This document shows positions 15,110-16,149 of a stretch of 16,149 nt of DNA, piece by piece. The translations under genes were made by a program, and so were the position numbers. How positions within the stretch are numbered: position 1 is the stretch's first letter; each line of letters opens with the position of its first letter. The notes below the pieces were generated by a model. The model searched no databases. It saw only the letters and a list, made by a program, of their open reading frames with translations, and was not told where the DNA came from. The stretch comes from Acidobacteriota bacterium (GTDB lineage Bacteria; Acidobacteriota; Holophagae; Thermotomaculales; Thermotomaculaceae), in contig JAMOUY010000020.1 in NCBI GenBank assembly GCA_027067895.1, forward strand, positions 1 to 16,149, written 5' to 3'.

Positions 15110-15127
15110 TGAATGAATAGTCATTCA
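15110..15127. promoter_or_regulatory. FadR-type (TetR family) operator overlapping the transcription start
   Basis: TGAATGA-ATAG-TCATTCA is a perfect 7-bp inverted repeat with a 4-base spacer. It matches the core of the Bacillus FadR box, TGAATGAMTANTCATTCA as I recall it, at every defined position. FadR is a TetR-family repressor of fatty-acid degradation released by long-chain acyl-CoA. The site starts three bases after the -10 and covers the predicted start, the classic position for repression. The regulated gene resembles B. subtilis fadF, itself a FadR target, which makes a chance match unlikely. Confidence 0.82.
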
Positions 15128-15149
15128 GTAATAATTTTAAGGAGGGCTT

Positions 15150-16149
15150 ATGAATCCTACTGCCGGCGTCGGATATTGGATTTTTCTTGTGGTATTTTTC
15201 GGCGGACTGCTTTTCTTCTTTTACGAAATTTGGCAGAAATATCTGCTTTTGAAAGCGGCAAAGCCGGAAAACAGGTTTGACAATGTCGGAGAGAGAATCA
15301 AAAGGGTGCTTTTGTTTGCCTTCGGGCAGAAGAGAATTTTAAAAGACCCGCAGACCGGATTGATGCACGCCTTTATCTTCTGGGGTTTCTGCGTTTTGGC
15401 TTTAAGAACGATTACTCTCTTCGGTAAAGGCTTTTACCATAAGTTTCTTGACTCTTTCATTCTTTCCCCTGCCGGGCATTACTACCTTGTTTTTAAAGAC
15501 ATTTTTGTAATTCTTGTAATGATAATGATAATCTATGCCGCAATCAGAAGGGCTTTTATTAAGCCTAAAAGGCTTGACCCCTCTTGGGAAGCCTACCTGA
15601 TTTTGGGTTTCATCTTTATCCTTTTGGTTACCGATATGATTATGGACGGGGTAGAGTATCACTACAATCCCGCAGCTGTTGCTTTTCTTGGAAAATGGAT
15701 GTCAAACTATGTTTCGGCATCCCCCGTTGTTTACAACACCGCTTGGTGGATTCACATTATTACCTTGCTTCTCTTTTTGAACGAACTTCCAAGAGGAAAG
15801 CATTTTCACGTTATTACCGCAATTCCCAACGTTTACTTTCAGAAACTTGAACCTAAGGGCAAACTGAAAACAATTGAAAATTTGGAAGAATTGTTTGATT
15901 CGGATGACGACGACATTCCCGTGGGAATTTCAAAAATCACGGATTTTACTTGGAAGCAGTATCTTGATTTGTACACATGTACCGAATGCGGAAGATGTCA
16001 TGAATTTTGCCCCACCTTTTTAACCGAAAAACCTCTCTCGCCGAAAAGGCTTAACGACAAGTTGAAACACTTTCTCTACGACCATCAGAAAGAGATTATC
16101 GCAGGCAAGGGAGAGGAACTTGAACCTGTTGTCAGGAATGTTGTTTCAA
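15150..16149 (+). CDS. fadF: Membrane Fe-S oxidoreductase, FadF/EMO-like (ETF:quinone), 3' truncated by window
   Basis: N-terminal 333 residues of a membrane oxidoreductase that should take electrons from acyl-CoA dehydrogenases via electron-transfer flavoprotein and pass them to (mena)quinone. Five hydrophobic segments (about 8-26, 72-92, 113-134, 147-166, 197-214) form a nitrate-reductase-gamma-like cytochrome b domain; His73, His202, His218 and His220 are heme-ligand candidates. After an acidic linker comes a ferredoxin motif C277-x2-C280-x2-C283-x3-C287-P (CTECGRCHEFCP). A second such motif and the CCG domains should lie beyond the window. The ATG has an ideal GGAGGG seven bases away (15141-15146). 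It was identified by reading the frame from that ATG to the window end. The FadR-like operator upstream supports a fatty-acid role; a heterodisulfide-reductase-type partner is the alternative. Confidence 0.88.
   Translation, partial: MNPTAGVGYWIFLVVFFGGLLFFFYEIWQKYLLLKAAKPENRFDNVGERIKRVLLFAFGQKRILKDPQTGLMHAFIFWGFCVLALRTITLFGKGFYHKFLDSFILSPAGHYYLVFKDIFVILVMIMIIYAAIRRAFIKPKRLDPSWEAYLILGFIFILLVTDMIMDGVEYHYNPAAVAFLGKWMSNYVSASPVVYNTAWWIHIITLLLFLNELPRGKHFHVITAIPNVYFQKLEPKGKLKTIENLEELFDSDDDDIPVGISKITDFTWKQYLDLYTCTECGRCHEFCPTFLTEKPLSPKRLNDKLKHFLYDHQKEIIAGKGEELEPVVRNVVS

Overview
The window comes from an AT-rich genome of an anaerobic, probably Gram-negative bacterium. The signs are an [FeFe]-hydrogenase with its maturases, a PknB-type kinase, a periplasmic-propeller sensor with a GGDEF output, and tRNAs with encoded CCA ends. 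The phylum cannot be fixed from the sequence. There are no insertion sequences, phage genes, CRISPR arrays or rRNAs, and no gene-free stretch exceeds 300 bases (the longest is 14941-15149).

Layout. (1) 1-4566, plus strand: the 3' end of an [FeFe]-hydrogenase catalytic subunit, then a tightly packed maturation run hydG - aspartase-like lyase - hydF. hydE is not in view. (2) 4633-7354, plus strand: a coiled-coil protein with a C-terminal FHA domain, followed by a membrane Ser/Thr kinase, together a phospho-signalling pair. (3) 7432-7700: tRNA-Pro(TGG), tRNA-Arg(TCT) and tRNA-His(GTG) behind a strong sigma70-type promoter. (4) 7750-13473, minus strand: folK, a STAS anti-anti-sigma protein, an RsbW-like kinase and an SpoIIE/RsbU-like PP2C phosphatase (a partner-switching module), then a Reg_prop/Y_Y_Y/GGDEF transmembrane diguanylate cyclase with its own promoter. 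(5) 13548-14940, plus strand: an unrecognised protein that resembles a histidine kinase with a ruined ATPase domain, tadA, and tRNA-Ser(CGA). (6) 15150 to the end: the start of a membrane Fe-S oxidoreductase of the FadF/EMO type (ETF to quinone) behind a promoter that carries a near-perfect FadR-type operator.

How they fit together. The hydrogenase cluster makes and matures an H2-cycling enzyme. The last gene should pass electrons from acyl-CoA dehydrogenation to the quinone pool. Together they suggest anaerobic oxidation of fatty or organic acids with H2 turnover; this is inference. The middle is dominated by signalling: FHA/kinase, partner switching, c-di-GMP synthesis, and a possible phosphotransferase-like pseudokinase. 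The most interesting observations are the FadR-like operator over the fadF promoter, the apparently leaderless diguanylate cyclase mRNA with an 18-bp palindrome at its promoter, the pseudo-histidine kinase, and the loss of key residues in both the FHA domain and the RsbW-like kinase.
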